Part shown: piece after piece, positions 47,029 through 59,428 of the stretch
How positions within the stretch are numbered: the stretch's first letter is position 1
Layout: every line of letters begins with the position of its first letter
Assembly: GCF_004011695.2 (NCBI RefSeq)
Contig: NC_082413.1
Coordinates: 1 to 64,000, forward strand
Direction of reading: 5' to 3'
Length of the DNA: 64,000 bases
Source of the DNA: Ascochyta rabiei
Lineage: Eukaryota > Ascomycota > Dothideomycetes > Pleosporales > Didymellaceae
The notes under the pieces: generated by a model
Seen by the model: only the letters and a program-made list of their open reading frames with translations
Database searches by the model: none
What the model was told of the DNA's origin: nothing
Program-made: the position numbers and the translations under genes

Positions 47029-47136
47029 CACAGACCTCTTGCCCCTAGGGGCAAGCGATTCCAAGACCTTGCCCCTAGGGGCAACCACTATTTTCGCCCC
47101 TAGGGGCAACCACTATTTTCGCCCCTAGAGGCAACC
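47029..47136. repeat. Palindromic repeat array TTGCCCCTAGGGGCAA
   Basis: Four successive copies, about 26-30 bp apart, of a perfect or near-perfect palindrome (cttgcccctaggggcaag; ccttgcccctaggggcaacc; ttcgcccctaggggcaacc; ttcgcccctagaggcaacc), the last three separated by actattttcg-type spacers. It directly abuts aacctaaccctaccct and the internal G-poor tract, that is, the border of the buried subtelomere. Confidence 0.85.
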
Positions 47137-47154
47137 TAACCCTACCCTATTAGT

Positions 47155-49470
47155 ACAGTTTAGGCATATAGTATATCTTCTTTTTTCCTACTTCTTCTCT
47201 CTTCCTCCCTTCTCTCTTCCTCCCTTCTCTCTTCCTCCCTTCTCTCTTCCTCCCTTCTCTCTTCCTCCCTTCTCTTCTTCTTCTAAACTCTTCTCCTTTT
47301 CTTTCTTCTTTTTACTACCTTTAAATTCTTACCTCTTTTCTAATCTTTCTTAAAACCCTTACACTTTCTTTCTTCTAAAAACTTAACCTAACCTTTTACT
47401 CTACACTTCCCCCTTAACTTTTACCTTTCTTAAATTTTCTTACTCTTCTACCTTTTTCTACACTTTCTTCTCTACCTAATACTCTTTCTTCTCTTAATAC
47501 CTCTTTTCTTCTTTTCTACCTTCTACTTTTCTTTCTTTCTTTTTATTCTACTTTTTCTTTAACCCTTAACTTTTCTTTACTACTTTTCTTTACTACTTTT
47601 CTTTCTATATATCTTACCTTCCTCCTATACAATTATTTCTTTTTAACTTTACTTCTTCTTCTTCTTCCTCTTCTTCTTCTTATTCTTCTTCTTCTTCCTC
47701 TTGTTCTTCTTCTTCTTCTTCTTCTTTTTCTTTATCTTCTTCTTTCTTACTCCTAAAATCTTTACTTACTTTACCTTTTCTTCTCTCTCTTTTCTTTTTT
47801 AAACTACACATCTTTTCCTACACTAAAACCTTAACTATTACTTTTACTTTCTTATTTACCTTTCCTCTTATCTTTATTTTTTACCCTCTTATCTTTTCTT
47901 TCTTCTTTTAACTCTTTTCTTCCTCTTCTTCTTCCTCTTCTCTTTTCCTTCCTTACCTCTTACTCTTTTCTACTTTTTTTCTTTTTCTTCTTAAATCCTT
48001 TCTCTAAACTCTACCCTCTTTTCTCTTCTTCTTTTTCTTTTTCCCCTTCTCCTTTACTTTTCTTACCTTTTCTTACTTTTCTACCTTTATTTTAACCTGG
48101 CTACTTTACTACCTTCTCTACTCCTCCTTTCTTTAACACTTTAACTCTCTCTTTTCTTCTTTAACTTCTTCTCCCTACTAAACTATTTCTATTTTTACTT
48201 TCTTCTTCCTTCTTTTTATATCTCTCCTTATACTTCTACCTACCTCTTTCTTTATCTATTTCTACTTCTTTTCTCTTAAACCCCTTCTACTCTCTCTATA
48301 TTAACACCCTAACTTTCTTCTAACTCTAAAACCCTAACCCTCTTCTTACTTAAAAACCCTAACCCTTACCCTACTCTTTTTTATACTCTCCTTTCTTCCT
48401 TTTTTTTCTTTTCTTTACCCTACTTTCTTCCTTTTTTTTTCTTTTCTTTACCCTACTCTCTCCTGTTTCTTCTTCTCTTCTCTTTTTTTCCCCTCTACTC
48501 TTCTACTTACAACACCTATTCTCTAATCCTTACTACTTTTCTCTATCCTTACTACTTTTCTCTATCCTTTCTACTTCCCTTACCCTTTTCTTTTCTTATT
48601 CTACTACTCCTAATCTTCCTTACTTTTCAACCTCCTTTCTTTAAACTACCACTATTTCTTTTCCTATTCTCCTTCTTCTCTCTTTTTTAAAACCTCAATG
48701 TTTACTCTTCTAACTTTTCTTTTAACCCTACCTCTCTTCTTACACTAAAACCTAACTATTATTATTAATTTCTTCTTTACTTTCTCTTACTCTATTCCTT
48801 ACCTTCTTCCTTACATATACACTTACTTTCTTACTTACCCTCTCTCTCTCTTACTTATTCTCTTTCTACCTTTCTCTTCTCTCTCTATTTTTTTACTCTT
48901 AATACTTACTCTCTTCTTCTTATCTTTTCTACTCCTCTTTTCTACTTACTTTCTCTACTACTCTCTTTTCTACTTACTTTCTCTACTACTCTCTTTTCTA
49001 CTTACTTTCTCTACTACTCTCTTTTCTAACACCTTAACTTTCCTCTTTCTCTCCTTACACCTACATTCACTCTTTACTATCTCTTTTACTCTACTAACTT
49101 TTTCTAATCTTTCTTATCTTTTTACCTTCTCTCTAACTATCCTTTTATCCAACATATTCTCTAATAAGCTATATTCTTCTTCTACTATCCTCTTTTCTCT
49201 TTAATTCTTTTTACTATTAAAAACATATTTATATCTTATCTTCTAACATCCCTCTTCTAAATATTTATTATTTCTTTCCTTTTTGTTTTTTTCTCTATCT
49301 ACTATCTCTTAATTTTCTTTTATACTATTTTTTTATTATTACTATCTTCTCCTACTTATAAATAACTCTTAACTCTATTCCTTTATACTTAGCTAATACT
49401 ATACTATTTTCCTTCTTTTATTTCTTCTTTCTTTTCTTCTTCTTTACTACTATTACTACGCTACTATCTT
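47155..49470. repeat. Internal near-G-free subtelomeric tract
   Basis: The + strand is C/T/A with only about ten G in 2.3 kb. It includes five copies of a 15-bp unit (ttctctcttcctccc, about 47200-47275), (ctt)n runs near 47660-47740, and ctaaaaccctaac-type islands near 48325-48365. Bases 48470-49080 align with 2020-2600 nearly word for word (tctactcttctacttacaac against tctactcttctactcacaat). This is a second copy of the terminal tract, now 47 kb inland and in the same orientation. Confidence 0.88.
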
Positions 49471-50483
49471 TCTCTCTCTCTTCTGTTCCGCTCTGCGGTC
49501 TTAACTACCTTCCCTCCTTTACTCTTAACTGCTCCGCTCTAGGGGCATATACACAGGCCCCCCCTACCTACCCCTCTACTCTCCTCTCCTGTAATACCTT
49601 ATTACAGGCCTACTACCTACCCCTCTTTGTCCCTTACCCTCTTCTCCTCAACCACCCTCTTCTCCTTAACTCCTGTCTCCTTTCTCCTTCTTTTATTTTT
49701 AACTTAACACTTTTTCCTATTATTAACTTTTCCTTCCCTCCTTACAGCTTTCTTATAACACCTAATAGGCCTACTACTTACCCCTTTCTTACGTGTTACA
49801 GCCTTTTTAGTTTACAGGCGCGTCTCTCTAACGCTTAATATGCCCTATGCACTCTTAGACAGGTTTCTGTTATACCCCCTACTAGTTACTAGCCTACAAA
49901 TGTAGGTAACCCTAACCCTAACCTTAACCTGTATCTAGTCCTAAACCTAACTTTACTTATCTAATGTCTTTATTATGCTTACTCTCTTATAACGCCTTAT
50001 AGGCCCCCTACTAGTTCTTCTCCCCTAAAAGCTGTCTTAATTATTTCTACAGTTTAATGCTGTGCTCTTCTGCTTTTAACAACTAATCTAGTTGCTCTGT
50101 TAACCTTCTTACAGGTTACAGGGCCTTTTATAGGCTGTTTGCTGTTGTCTCTTACTAGTTACAGGTCCTGCTCCTTAACTGCCCGCTTTCCCTCCCTCTC
50201 TACCCTTTTAACTTTCTCTAACAGTCTTAACTACACTTCTGTTGACGCTTGCTGCACTCTTAAATAGGTATCTGCTACACCCCTATTACGCATTACTAAC
50301 GTATAGGTTACAGGGGCCTCTTTATAGGTTGCAGACCTCTCTATAGGCTTAGGGGCACCTCTACAGGTAGTACGCCTTACTATTAGCCTCTTCTTCTTCT
50401 GTGCTATTACTAACTATAGGCGTTTCTTTCTACGTCTCTAAAGTGTCTATGTTGCTATTTAGCTGTTTTGCACTTTCTAACTT
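49471..50483. repeat. Internal copy of the GC-rich subtelomeric block
   Basis: Follows the G-poor tract exactly as 3703-5405 follows the terminal one. Matches include cggtcttaactaccttccct (against cggtcttaaacacctcccct at 3920), gctccgctctaggggcatat (against gcatcgctccgggggcacat), the attacaggcctactacc unit, and the 68-bp block at 50416-50483. Differences are mainly C-to-T and G-to-A. The minisatellite of 4661-5335 is absent or unrecognisable. Confidence 0.8.
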
Positions 50484-51082
50484 CTACGTAATACTAACGC
50501 GCTAGTTAGTCTACCTCTATATCTTTAAGACACGTAACTATAAATCTACAGCATTAAATAACTATAAATTATAAATTAACTTAAATATAATAACCTATAA
50601 CTATTATTTAGTTATTTCTTTATCTGTGCCTTACGTTATAGTAGTTGCGTTAGTTCTAACTTTTACGTGTTTCTTACGTAAGCCTTAGTTACTACTAGCT
50701 GCGCTGTCCTCCTATAGTAAGCTGCTATTCCTTTTAACGTATAATACAAATAAGACAAATACCTAGTAGATCTTACTACTCTATATACTGCCCTACTATA
50801 CCGTGCTACCTATCTATACAAGTACCTTGTTAAATTCCACCTCCTCTTTCTGCCTAATCCCCTCTCTCTGTATCTATACCTGCACCTAGTTATTAAATGT
50901 GCTTCTCTACACCGTCTACACGCACATTATTAATATAAGCACTAATAGTAAAGTGCACATTGCTCTAGTTCTACACAGTTACTGTGCCTAGTCTGTATTA
51001 GCTAGACTTTAAACCTTAATTTAACATTAATCCTATTCTACTTCTACATACGCCTTGCAGTTCTCTGTTATAAACAACGCTA
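50484..51082. other. RIP-decayed sequence, possibly the TLH 3' region
   Basis: By analogy with the left end, this should be the C-terminal coding or 3' region of the neighbouring TLH relic. I cannot align it to TLH1 by eye. Stops occur in all frames. Confidence 0.35.
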
Positions 51083-51516
51083 ACGTACTCCACGGTCGAG
51101 CGGATCAAACGATCGAGCGGATCACTCAAAACCCCACCAAAATTGCCTAAAACCACAACCCTTTATCTCAACAACCACGCAATAAAATCTTCTAAAGTTT
51201 TCAGGACAGGGCTGCACTAATATAAATAAGAGTATTTAAAAGTCTTAGAGTGCTAGAATCTATAACACAGACGTTATTAAGCGATTACTGTTTTACAGGG
51301 GTGTTTAGCACTATTTGCAGGCTATTTCTATAACTATTATAGCTATAAAGCTGAAATCTAGATATGTACTTACTAATAACTATGCAATACTATTCTGAGA
51401 TTTTAAGAAGATTTTATTGCGTGGTTGTTGAAATAAAGGGTTGTAGTTTTGGACAATTTTGGTGGGGTTTTAAGTGATCCGCTCGATCGTGTGATCCGCT
51501 CGACCGTAGAGTACGT
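51083..51516. mobile_element. 434-bp pogo-derived MITE, copy 2
   Basis: Same length and inverted repeats as the copy at 36530, in the opposite orientation (the ttttcaggacagggctgc segment is at the left here and at the right in copy 1). TA at 51081-51082 and 51517-51518. Sequence identity to copy 1 is high, which suggests recent activity relative to the decayed flanks. Confidence 0.93.
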
Positions 51517-51518
51517 TA

Positions 51519-54500
51519 CCTAAACTGTAACTACTATTATGTTACTAAATAACTTACGCTTATCCTACACCCTAATAGTGTGTTACTTGCCTAGCTACGC
51601 TGTATATGCCTTCTAATCCCCTTCTATCTCTCTACTATACCTGTACTGTTAGATAATCTCTAACCCTTTCTCTACCTACCCTACTGCTCTTGCTAACAGC
51701 ACTACCACGTTTAGCTATTAACATCTTACCTTCTTGTCCTCCTCTGTTGCACAGTACTTCTAACTAACCTAGCACCTCTAGTAGTTATTCTTAACTGTCT
51801 TGTTCCTGCTTGCGCCTCTTGCCTGCGTTATTGCTATCTAGAAGTTGTCTAGCTCTCTCTCTGTTACGCCCTAGTGCGCTGCGCACTGCATTGTCCTGTA
51901 CTAACACTATACCTTACTACCTACCTTATCTATTATATAGCATGCTATGCACCTAGCCTACAGCTTATTAAACAGCTACTCTACCTACCCCTATTTGCGC
52001 CTATGCCTCTGCTGCTTGTCTAGCTACAGCTAGACTCTGTCTCCGCACTAGTTGCAGCCAGCTACTCCCTCTAAGTTGCTGTAGCTTACCCTAATCTAGT
52101 CCATATACCAACTTATCAGCAGCTACTAACAGCTACTACTAATGATAAAAAGCCTTATTACTAATATGTTAATGTTGTCTAGCTGTACAGCTAGCGTCTA
52201 CTCTACCTTACTGTGCCCTACTAGTATTACTAAATCTACTGCCTTACCTACTCTCCTACCTTACCTTCTCTTCTATATGTAGTTAATTATGCTCTACAGT
52301 ATCCCTACGTACAAGATGTACACAATCCCTAGGTAGTCTACGCTAGTGCCTAGCGCAGACGTTGCCACTATTAGTCCGCCCTCTTACTCCTACCTCTCTA
52401 GCTTCTCTGCTTTTTCCTTGTTCTTAACACCTACGTAATAAAACGCACAGCCTAGTATAGCTGCTATGTCCTTGTATAGTGCCTTACTCTAGCAGTATAT
52501 AACCCCCTTTAGCCTGAGCTTCTGTAGCTGTACCTAACACTGCAAGCTAATTATTACAGCTATTTCTTCCTTCTGCTCTAGCTTACACTATAAGACAAAG
52601 TAGCGTATGTTTAGCTATAAAGTACTTACCTGTATATATGTTGCGTTATGTATAAGTATACTAGACTCTAGCGCGTACTCCTATACTAGCAGTAATATTA
52701 CTATTATAAGTATAATTAGGCAGCTAAGCAGCTGTAAGTTCTTTAGCAGCGCTAGCTTTAGCCGCTAGCTGTGTGCTAAGAAGATAAGATAACACTTATC
52801 TACCACCACCTATTACAGTAGCCCCTTCTAAAGCAGCAACCCTGCGTACGCTAAGAAGTTGCTTATACTAAGCATGTTACCTACGTAATCTACACTAACC
52901 ACAATAACAGATACTAGGTTGTTCTTACTATGCTTCTACTCTATACACTCTACGCTGCTACTCTAAATACATTCTACTAGATAGTTAATTAGCGCCTAGT
53001 ATAGCATAATAACAACAGTAACCCCTATCTACTCTATAACCGCCAGCACTGTAAAAAGTAGACTCTTACTACCTCCTGTTAGGAGTATAACAACTAGCAG
53101 ATTCTGTCTGTTAAGAATAGCACGCATTGCCTGCTCCTGCTCTACTAAGCAGAACCCTACCTCCTACGTGCCTAGCACCTGCTGCAGTGCTGTACAGATC
53201 TTGTCTTTACGCAGGTCTTCTACCCTTACCTCCTTATCCTGTAGCAGCAGCGCTAGTCTAGACATGCTTGCCTGTATTAGCCTTTTCCTCTATATACTGC
53301 TTACTACAGCTATTTAACATACCTTGCCTGTACTATTAACCCTAAGAACTTGTACTATACTGCGCTAAGCGGCTAGAATGTGTTAATTAAGCGCACACTA
53401 AGATGCTAGACAATATTAATTAGCACACTGTAGTTATCTATACCTATTACAGTTATGTATAAGTTCTACAGCTTAATAATATCCTTACTGTTGTCTTCTA
53501 CTTCTGCCTTATCTACTTTACTAATGTTGTCCTAGTAGCCCTTACTAAATAACTCTCTAATATAGACTTAGCTAAGTTCTATAGTAGTATGCTAGTAGTT
53601 AAGCATATACAGTATAACCCCTAGTCTCTTCTATATTTCTTACTTAAGAACTCTTATTGATTAATCTGTGTTTTATGTGCCCTGTGTATTATACTAGACG
53701 TAGTTACTGTAGCTACTACTAAGCACCTATAGTGTTAGATACTTGCAGAACAGCTATATATACACTAAGTAGAGCGCTCTAATCTACCTAAGCTATAGCA
53801 GTAAGAATCGCAGCATAATCTTTAGCTTATCCTACTACAACTACAACTTATAATAGCAGACTACTGTTATAATCTACTTGTTAGCAATAAAGATATTATA
53901 ATCCTGTAGTATCCTGTTACAGTGTTAAATTGTCGTAATCTCTAACCCTCTTCCTAGCTGCCCTAATGTAACGTGCATGCTGCACTGTAGCAGCTCTAAG
54001 AAGCAGTCTATCTACCTTATGTACTGCTGCACTGCCTTAACGCTCTACTACCTATTAGCGTGCTTTAGTTGCAGACTGCTGTCTGTACTCCTTACTCTTG
54101 TTAGCATCTAAGCAAGCCTGTTCTCTAGCTTGTTACTTAGTGCGTTAACAAAGACTTGCCCTACTTTGTAAAAGTAATGTTGTTAATAACCTACTTAAGA
54201 TTATTTACAAAGTGCTCTTCTTTGTTGTCTACCTAGTATAGCTTCTACAGCATCTTAGACGTCTCTGTTACTAAGTTCTGCGCTATCTTATAGAAGCAGC
54301 TAACCTTAATCTACTAACTAGTTAGATAGAATATCTACTTGTCTGCTAACTAGTATGCGTTGCCTAAATTACTAGCTATTAATACAACGTGCTTCCTATA
54401 CGCAAGCATGCTAATTATTACACTTATTAGAGTAAATATACTGTCTGCTAGATATGTGTGCTACATCTTAATAAAGTAATTATAGTTCTGCTCTGTCTGT

Positions 54501-55960
54501 ATGTTGCGCTGCCTGCCTAGAAGTAGCTTTTAGCTCTAATTACTTATACGTAGTACACTATACCTACTAGTATATATAAATAGTGCTTTACAGTCTATAA
54601 GTAGCCTGTGTCTAGGTTAATACTAAGTACAGTAAGAAACTATATTAAGCTAGTAGACAGCGTATTAGGGTAATACTTTGTAAAGATAAACAAGCTAATA
54701 GACTTAAGAAGTGCGTCTATCTGTGTTGCTTACTTACTGCTGTTAAGCATATCCTACAGCCTAATTATACACACCTTCTATTTAACTGTCTATATAAATA
54801 ACTTATAAGCGTTCTTTATTTTGTCTTATAATACCTTTATCTGTGTTAGTGTTAGTCTACGTAATCTATAGGGGGGTTGCAGGGCATTACTCTTGTCTTT
54901 ACTTTCTTTGCTATCTTCGCTATCTTTACTGTCCTCCTTGCTGCTTACTATCTCTTTACTATTATAGTTAAATTGTCCTTCTCTTACGCAGATAATCTGC
55001 TACTCTTTGTTAGCTAGCACCTATAGATAGAAGTAGACAAACTTCGCTATATAGCTTACGTACTAAGCCTAACTCTCTAGGTTCTGCAGTTGCGCTAGTA
55101 GCTAGGTGTTAGCCTTACTTAGCTTTGTACTGCGTAGCTAGCGCCTTAGCTTATACAGAAGCGTAGCTAGTCCCCTAATACTTCTCTCTACTAGTTACTC
55201 TGTTAGCTTAGCAGTAAGCTTTATCTTGTCTTTACTGCGATTAGGCGCGTAGGCTTAGTAGACAAGATAATTAAGATTTTAGCCCTTAAAGAACTCTAAC
55301 CATCCTGTGCGCTTAAACTAGCCTGTCTTATTAGTCTTTACTGCTACTTTTAGTATCTGCAGCTCTTCTTAAATTTATTATTATGTTAAGCTGTACGCGG
55401 CCAGCTCTTCTTATACAGCAACTTTAACGCTAGTGTTCTTAGGATTACTAGCATTATCTGTTTTAATAATAAAGTATTTCTGCATCCCTACTGTATAGAA
55501 AAAACTCTAAACTTTAACAGTCTTATAGAGTAAGCTTATTTCTCCTGTTTAAGCTTACTAGTAATCTTTTTTATAGTGCTAGTAGAATGTATTCTTGTTA
55601 GTGCTAATGTAGTTATATGTCCTGCACTGCAGCGCGTCTACCAGCGCCCTAAGCTCTTTAATTAGCATTACTGGCTTATCTAGAAGTTTAACATTGTTAG
55701 GTTTAGTTAACGTGTAGTAACTAAAGCGCCTAATAATCTCTCTCTAAGTTGAAGCAGGCATAGTGTGGTGCTGCAAGAGATGCCTATTAAGATTAATAAC
55801 GCCTGTTTAGTAATCCTTATATACTAGCACGCTGTATTCCTCTAAGAAATAGAGAATAGTATTACAATTTTTAAGCAACACCTAAGCGCTGTTTTTGCGA
55901 CTGTGTTAGCTGCGTTGTTTATTATTGTTAATATTGCTGCGCTGTTGCAGAGCTGTTATG
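51519..55960 (-). pseudogene. TLH relic with RecQ domain, heavily RIP-mutated
   Basis: Minus-strand relic. Around 53200-53040 translation gives AMRAILNRQNLLVVILLTGGSKSLLF, interrupted only by TAG stops nearby: this is the RecQ motif 0/I region with Gly-to-Ser in Walker A (GGT to AGT). The N-terminal half (53255-55960) is duplicated at 33415-36130 and begins with finger-like sequence. Between them lies a possible recombinase Tyr box (MAQVRYVEQ, near 53340 and in the copy near 33480) of uncertain alignment. It occupies the same position relative to the internal subtelomere as TLH1 does to the terminal one. Confidence 0.7.
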
Positions 55961-56242
55961 TAGTTTTGCTAGGCCTAATCTATAGCAAACCCTAACCTAG
56001 TACCTAACCCTAGCACGCCCACAATAATAGTCTGTAGCGTACCAAAATTCTGCAGAGAGACGTGCAGATGCGCATAATAAAAGTGTTAATATTTTAGTAG
56101 GTGTAGGTATTGTTGTTCCTTGCAATTTGGGCCTAACAGTTTGGGTCGTAAACCCTAACTCAGAACCCTAACACTAAGCGAGTTTGGGTTAGCATTAACG
56201 CGATTCGCACTCTAAATCGCGGTGTCATATTAGGTAGGCACA
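55961..56242. other. TLH upstream block joined to a foreign 5' gene fragment
   Basis: 55961-56160 matches 36131-36176 plus 38467-38640 (upstream DNA of the other relic, minus element C). It contains ccctaaccctag-like words. From about 56160 to 56242 the sequence is unmatched, and at about 56243 it joins a TLH3-type gene inside codon ~105. Confidence 0.55.
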
Positions 56243-56549
56243 AATAGCCCTCTTCTATAAGAGGTAACTCTTTAAAATAATACTTATAGTTCTCTATAGT
56301 AGCAGACTTACTAATAGTACCTATTCTATAGTCTTTAATATCTTCTAGAAACTTCTTAATCTTCTTGTCTCTTAAAGTAATCTTATACTTAGTAAAGTGC
56401 TGCTTTATAATATCTACTATAGTAGTACTTTTATTACTATTAATACTACTAAGGCAGCTACTATTAGAGCAGAATAGAAGCCCTAGATCTTTAAAGTAAG
56501 ATAGGTTATAGCCTAGCTCTATAGTAGGAGTGTAGTTAGAGGTAGACAT
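56243..56549 (-). pseudogene. 5' fragment of a second tryptophan-free TLH gene
   Basis: Starts at ATG 56549 with MSTSNYTPTIELGYNLSY, identical to the first residues of TLH3, and follows it for about 103 codons through the first finger (FCSNSSC...KQHFTKYK) and EEGYLCL, with conservative substitutions (for example NIVEI to TIVDI, REVKRF to KKIKKF). It then breaks off within the second finger. The frame runs on to 56160 through unrelated sequence. A truncated paralogue, not a functional gene. Confidence 0.85.
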
Positions 56550-57371
56550 AGTAGTATACTTAGCTAGTTAAATAGAGTTTTCTTATACTATTTCTATAGG
56601 TATATTAGTAGGCTTCTAGTAGAAGATATAGCTTAGGGTTAAAATAGAGAACACTTACTTTCATAGTATTTAGTAATAGATGTAGAAGGTAGAGGTCTAT
56701 ATATAGAATAGTATAGTAAAGAGTAAAGTAGAGAGTAGAGTAGAGAAAGATAGTAAAGAGAAGAAAGAAGTATTTATATAGATAGCTAGCTCTAGCTATT
56801 AGTAAGTCTAATCAGCGTTTAGTTACTAGAGAATTACCTTTATTCTTAATTTTACTACTAGTAATTAAGAATTATTTAAGGAGGAATTAGTTAATTCTTA
56901 ATTATTTTACTAGTAATTAGAAATTAATAAAAGAAGTTAGGATTAATTGTTAATGACTAGTAGAATAATTAGGAGCTAATTGAAGAAGCATTAGTTAATT
57001 CTTAATTATTCTACTAGTAAATAGGAATTAGTAAAAGAAGAATTAGTTAATTCTTAGTTACTGTTACAATAATTAAGAATTATTTCAAGAAGAATTAGTT
57101 AGTTCTTATTTATTCTACTATTAATTAAGAATTAAGTAAAATAAAATTTATAAATTCTTGATTTTGTTTGGCAAATAGAAGGCTACTAGTTAAGATAGAA
57201 TAGAAAAGAAGATAATAAAAAGGTAGAGAAACTCTCTTTCTATTCCATACTACTACTCTACTATCTACTCCTCTATAACTCTTACTACTTATACTAAGAT
57301 ACTAAGTAAAATACTAAGGTAAGAATTCTTTACGCTACTATCTTCTAGAAGCTAACTTCTCTCTTTTCTAG
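56550..57371. promoter_or_regulatory. Divergent region, paralogue of 30532-31355
   Basis: Aligns throughout with the TLH3 divergent region, including the AATTA-rich repeats (about 56850-57170) and the segment before the small gene (tactaagtaaaatacta). Its conservation beside a truncated TLH fragment reflects the duplication history. Confidence 0.5.
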
Positions 57372-58031
57372 ATGTCTAGTATTAGGAAAAGCTATAAGAA
57401 TCTTAACTATAGTACTACTATAGCTAGAAGCTTTCTAAAAGAAAATCTTAGCTCTTTAGCTTTAACTTCTACCTATCTACTAGGAAAGAATGTTTATAAT
57501 ATAAGAGATAAAGCTAGTAATAAGGTAGTAGGCTTTCTAGGCTATCTAGTTAGCTTTAGCAAGCTACCTAGCTTAGTAAACTATATATATAAGAAAGGTA
57601 TAGTAGTATAATCTATAGTAGAAGTATCTATGCTAATAGTAGACGCTAGGCTTAGAACTAGGCTATACTAGGTTCTTTATTATTATAGTAAACTCTTTTA
57701 AGAAAGAAGAATACTATATTACCTACTATAATGCTAGAGTCGAAGACAAAGTTACTCTAGTTACTAGTAAAGAATTCTTAGAAGAGTACGTTAGTAATAG
57801 ACTCTATACTATTCTAGAGCTAGATAATAGGTATGTCTCTATACAGAAATAGTAACTATAGTAGCTAATAAGTCTAGCCCTTCCTTCTTTAGTAGAGAAA
57901 CACTAGAGTACCTAGAGAATTTAAGAGAGAAAGAAGAAGAAGAAGAGAAAGAAGAAAGTACTACTAGTTCTACTAGCTCTACTAGCTCTAATAGTATAGA
58001 AGAAGAAGAAGATCTTTTTATAGACTATTAA
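57372..58031 (+). CDS. Small three-exon gene, copy 2 (184 aa)
   Basis: Paralogue of the gene at 31356. Proposed exons 57372-57597, 57656-57830 and 57878-58031 (555 nt, 184 aa plus TAA). Donor, CTAAT and acceptor sites are the same; intron 1 is 58 nt (one shorter than copy 1) and intron 2 is 47 nt with about five substitutions. Exon 1 encodes four replacements in about 75 codons. Exon 2 differences are mostly third-position (GTA/GTC, GAT/GAC, GAG/GAA). Exon 3 lacks one Glu codon. No Trp or Gln. The pattern of constraint in exons and drift in introns argues that this was a working gene through most of its history. Function unknown. Confidence 0.68.
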
Positions 58032-58490
58032 ATAACATAGCTCTATTTAAAGTAAAAGCTCTTTAAGATTAAAATCTAAACTGCTAGTTATTCCCTCTAG
58101 TTATTACGTAGGAGAAAAACCGATAGATAGTCTGTCTACTAAACTCTATAAGCAATTACTATCTAGTATTACTACTTCTACTAGCCTAGGATTAGCTAGA
58201 ATAGATAGAAATAAGATAGTACAGGAAAAACGCTACTTATTCTAAACCGCTAGTTATTCCCTCTAGTTATTACCTAAGAGATAAAACGCTAGTTATTCTC
58301 TCTAGAAACATATACTAGCAATTGCTATCTATAAGAATGATTTCTACTAGCCTAGCATAGGCCAAAACAGCTAGAAAAGAAGAGAAAAAGAAGAAGAAAA
58401 AAAAACCGCTAGTTATTCCAAACCGCTAGTTATCCTCCTGGATAAGCTGTTAGGGGAAGCTGCAGCATCAGAAATTAACAAATACTAGAG
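58032..58490. other. TA-rich flank ending at the shared border word
   Basis: Contains several ctagttattcc/ctctagttattac units and ends at ctggataagctgttaggg (58438-58455), as at 33186-33203. To the right the sequence changes to copia retrotransposon. Confidence 0.55.
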
Positions 58491-59266
58491 AAAGATTAGA
58501 TCTCTCCTCTTTGCTGCGGTTACTACTAGGCCTAATATTACCTTTGCCACATCTAGGCTAACACAGTTTCTAACTAACTCTAGACAGCAGCACTATAACG
58601 CAGCAGATTAAGTGCTATTATACCTATAAGGAACATAAGACCTATCCCTTACCTCTAGAGGCAACAGGCACCTAGTAGTGGCTAGTAATGTATTATTTGC
58701 TAATAATACTCTTAATAGGAAGAGCTTCTAAGGATATACTATTAACTATGTAGAGGACTTATTACCTAGAGAGCTAATAAACAAGACATAGTTACTACAT
58801 TAACAACTAAAGTAGAGCTACTTGCCCTAGCACAGGTGGCTAAGGAAGCTATCTTTATCTTACAACTATTATTAGAACTTAGCATACACCTCTTATAATT
58901 AACAATTACTATTTAATATAATAATACCTAGACTATCTAATTAATTAATAAGGAAGTCTTAAAACTCTAAACTAAACTCTAACATGTAGACATTTATAAC
59001 TACTAGCTGTAATAAGAGGTAAACAAAGGCACTATAACAGTAACCTATGTCCTATCTAATAAGATATTAGCTAATAGACTTATAAAGGCTCTGCCTGCAA
59101 GCAAGTAGTTAAACTTTCTAAGGTAGCTAGGACTAGAGAAACATACTAAACAAAGAAAGCTAGCTAACACCTAGATAGAATTACTTAACTAAAAGCTCGC
59201 TGACCTAGAGGTATAATAATAGCTAATTATGTCTAGCTTTAATAGGGCCTTAAAGCGAAGGGGGTG
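58491..59266 (+). pseudogene. Ty1/copia retrotransposon pol 3' end (RT/RNase H) relic
   Basis: Plus-strand translation gives LLFAAVTTRPNITFATSRLTQ, then AAD-VLLYL-GT-DLSLTSRGN (gaps are TAG/TAA), matching the conserved copia segment between reverse transcriptase and RNase H. The end, TYVLSNKILANRLIKALPASKQLNF, corresponds to the usual D-x-L-T-K-A-L tail. A polypurine stretch (aaagcgaagggggtg, 59252-59266) precedes the LTR. The 5' portion (gag, protease, integrase, most of RT) is absent to the left. Confidence 0.85.
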
Positions 59267-59428
59267 TGTTAGATAACTAACCTTGCTGAACCAAGTTAGG
59301 GGGTTAGGGTTAACCTTGGTCAACTTAGGGGCTAGCGGCACACACACATAAAATTAGCCATTAAGACAGATAATTATTAATTAATTACCTTTATCATCAT
59401 TTTTGCACATTAAGCATATTATCTAACA
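59267..59428 (+). repeat. Copia 3' LTR (162 bp)
   Basis: Begins TGTTAGATAA and ends TTATCTAACA, a perfect 10-bp terminal inversion with the canonical TG...CA. It lies immediately after a polypurine tract and a copia pol end. It is internally G-rich near the start (ccaagttagggggttaggg). No 5' LTR is present in the window. Confidence 0.85.
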
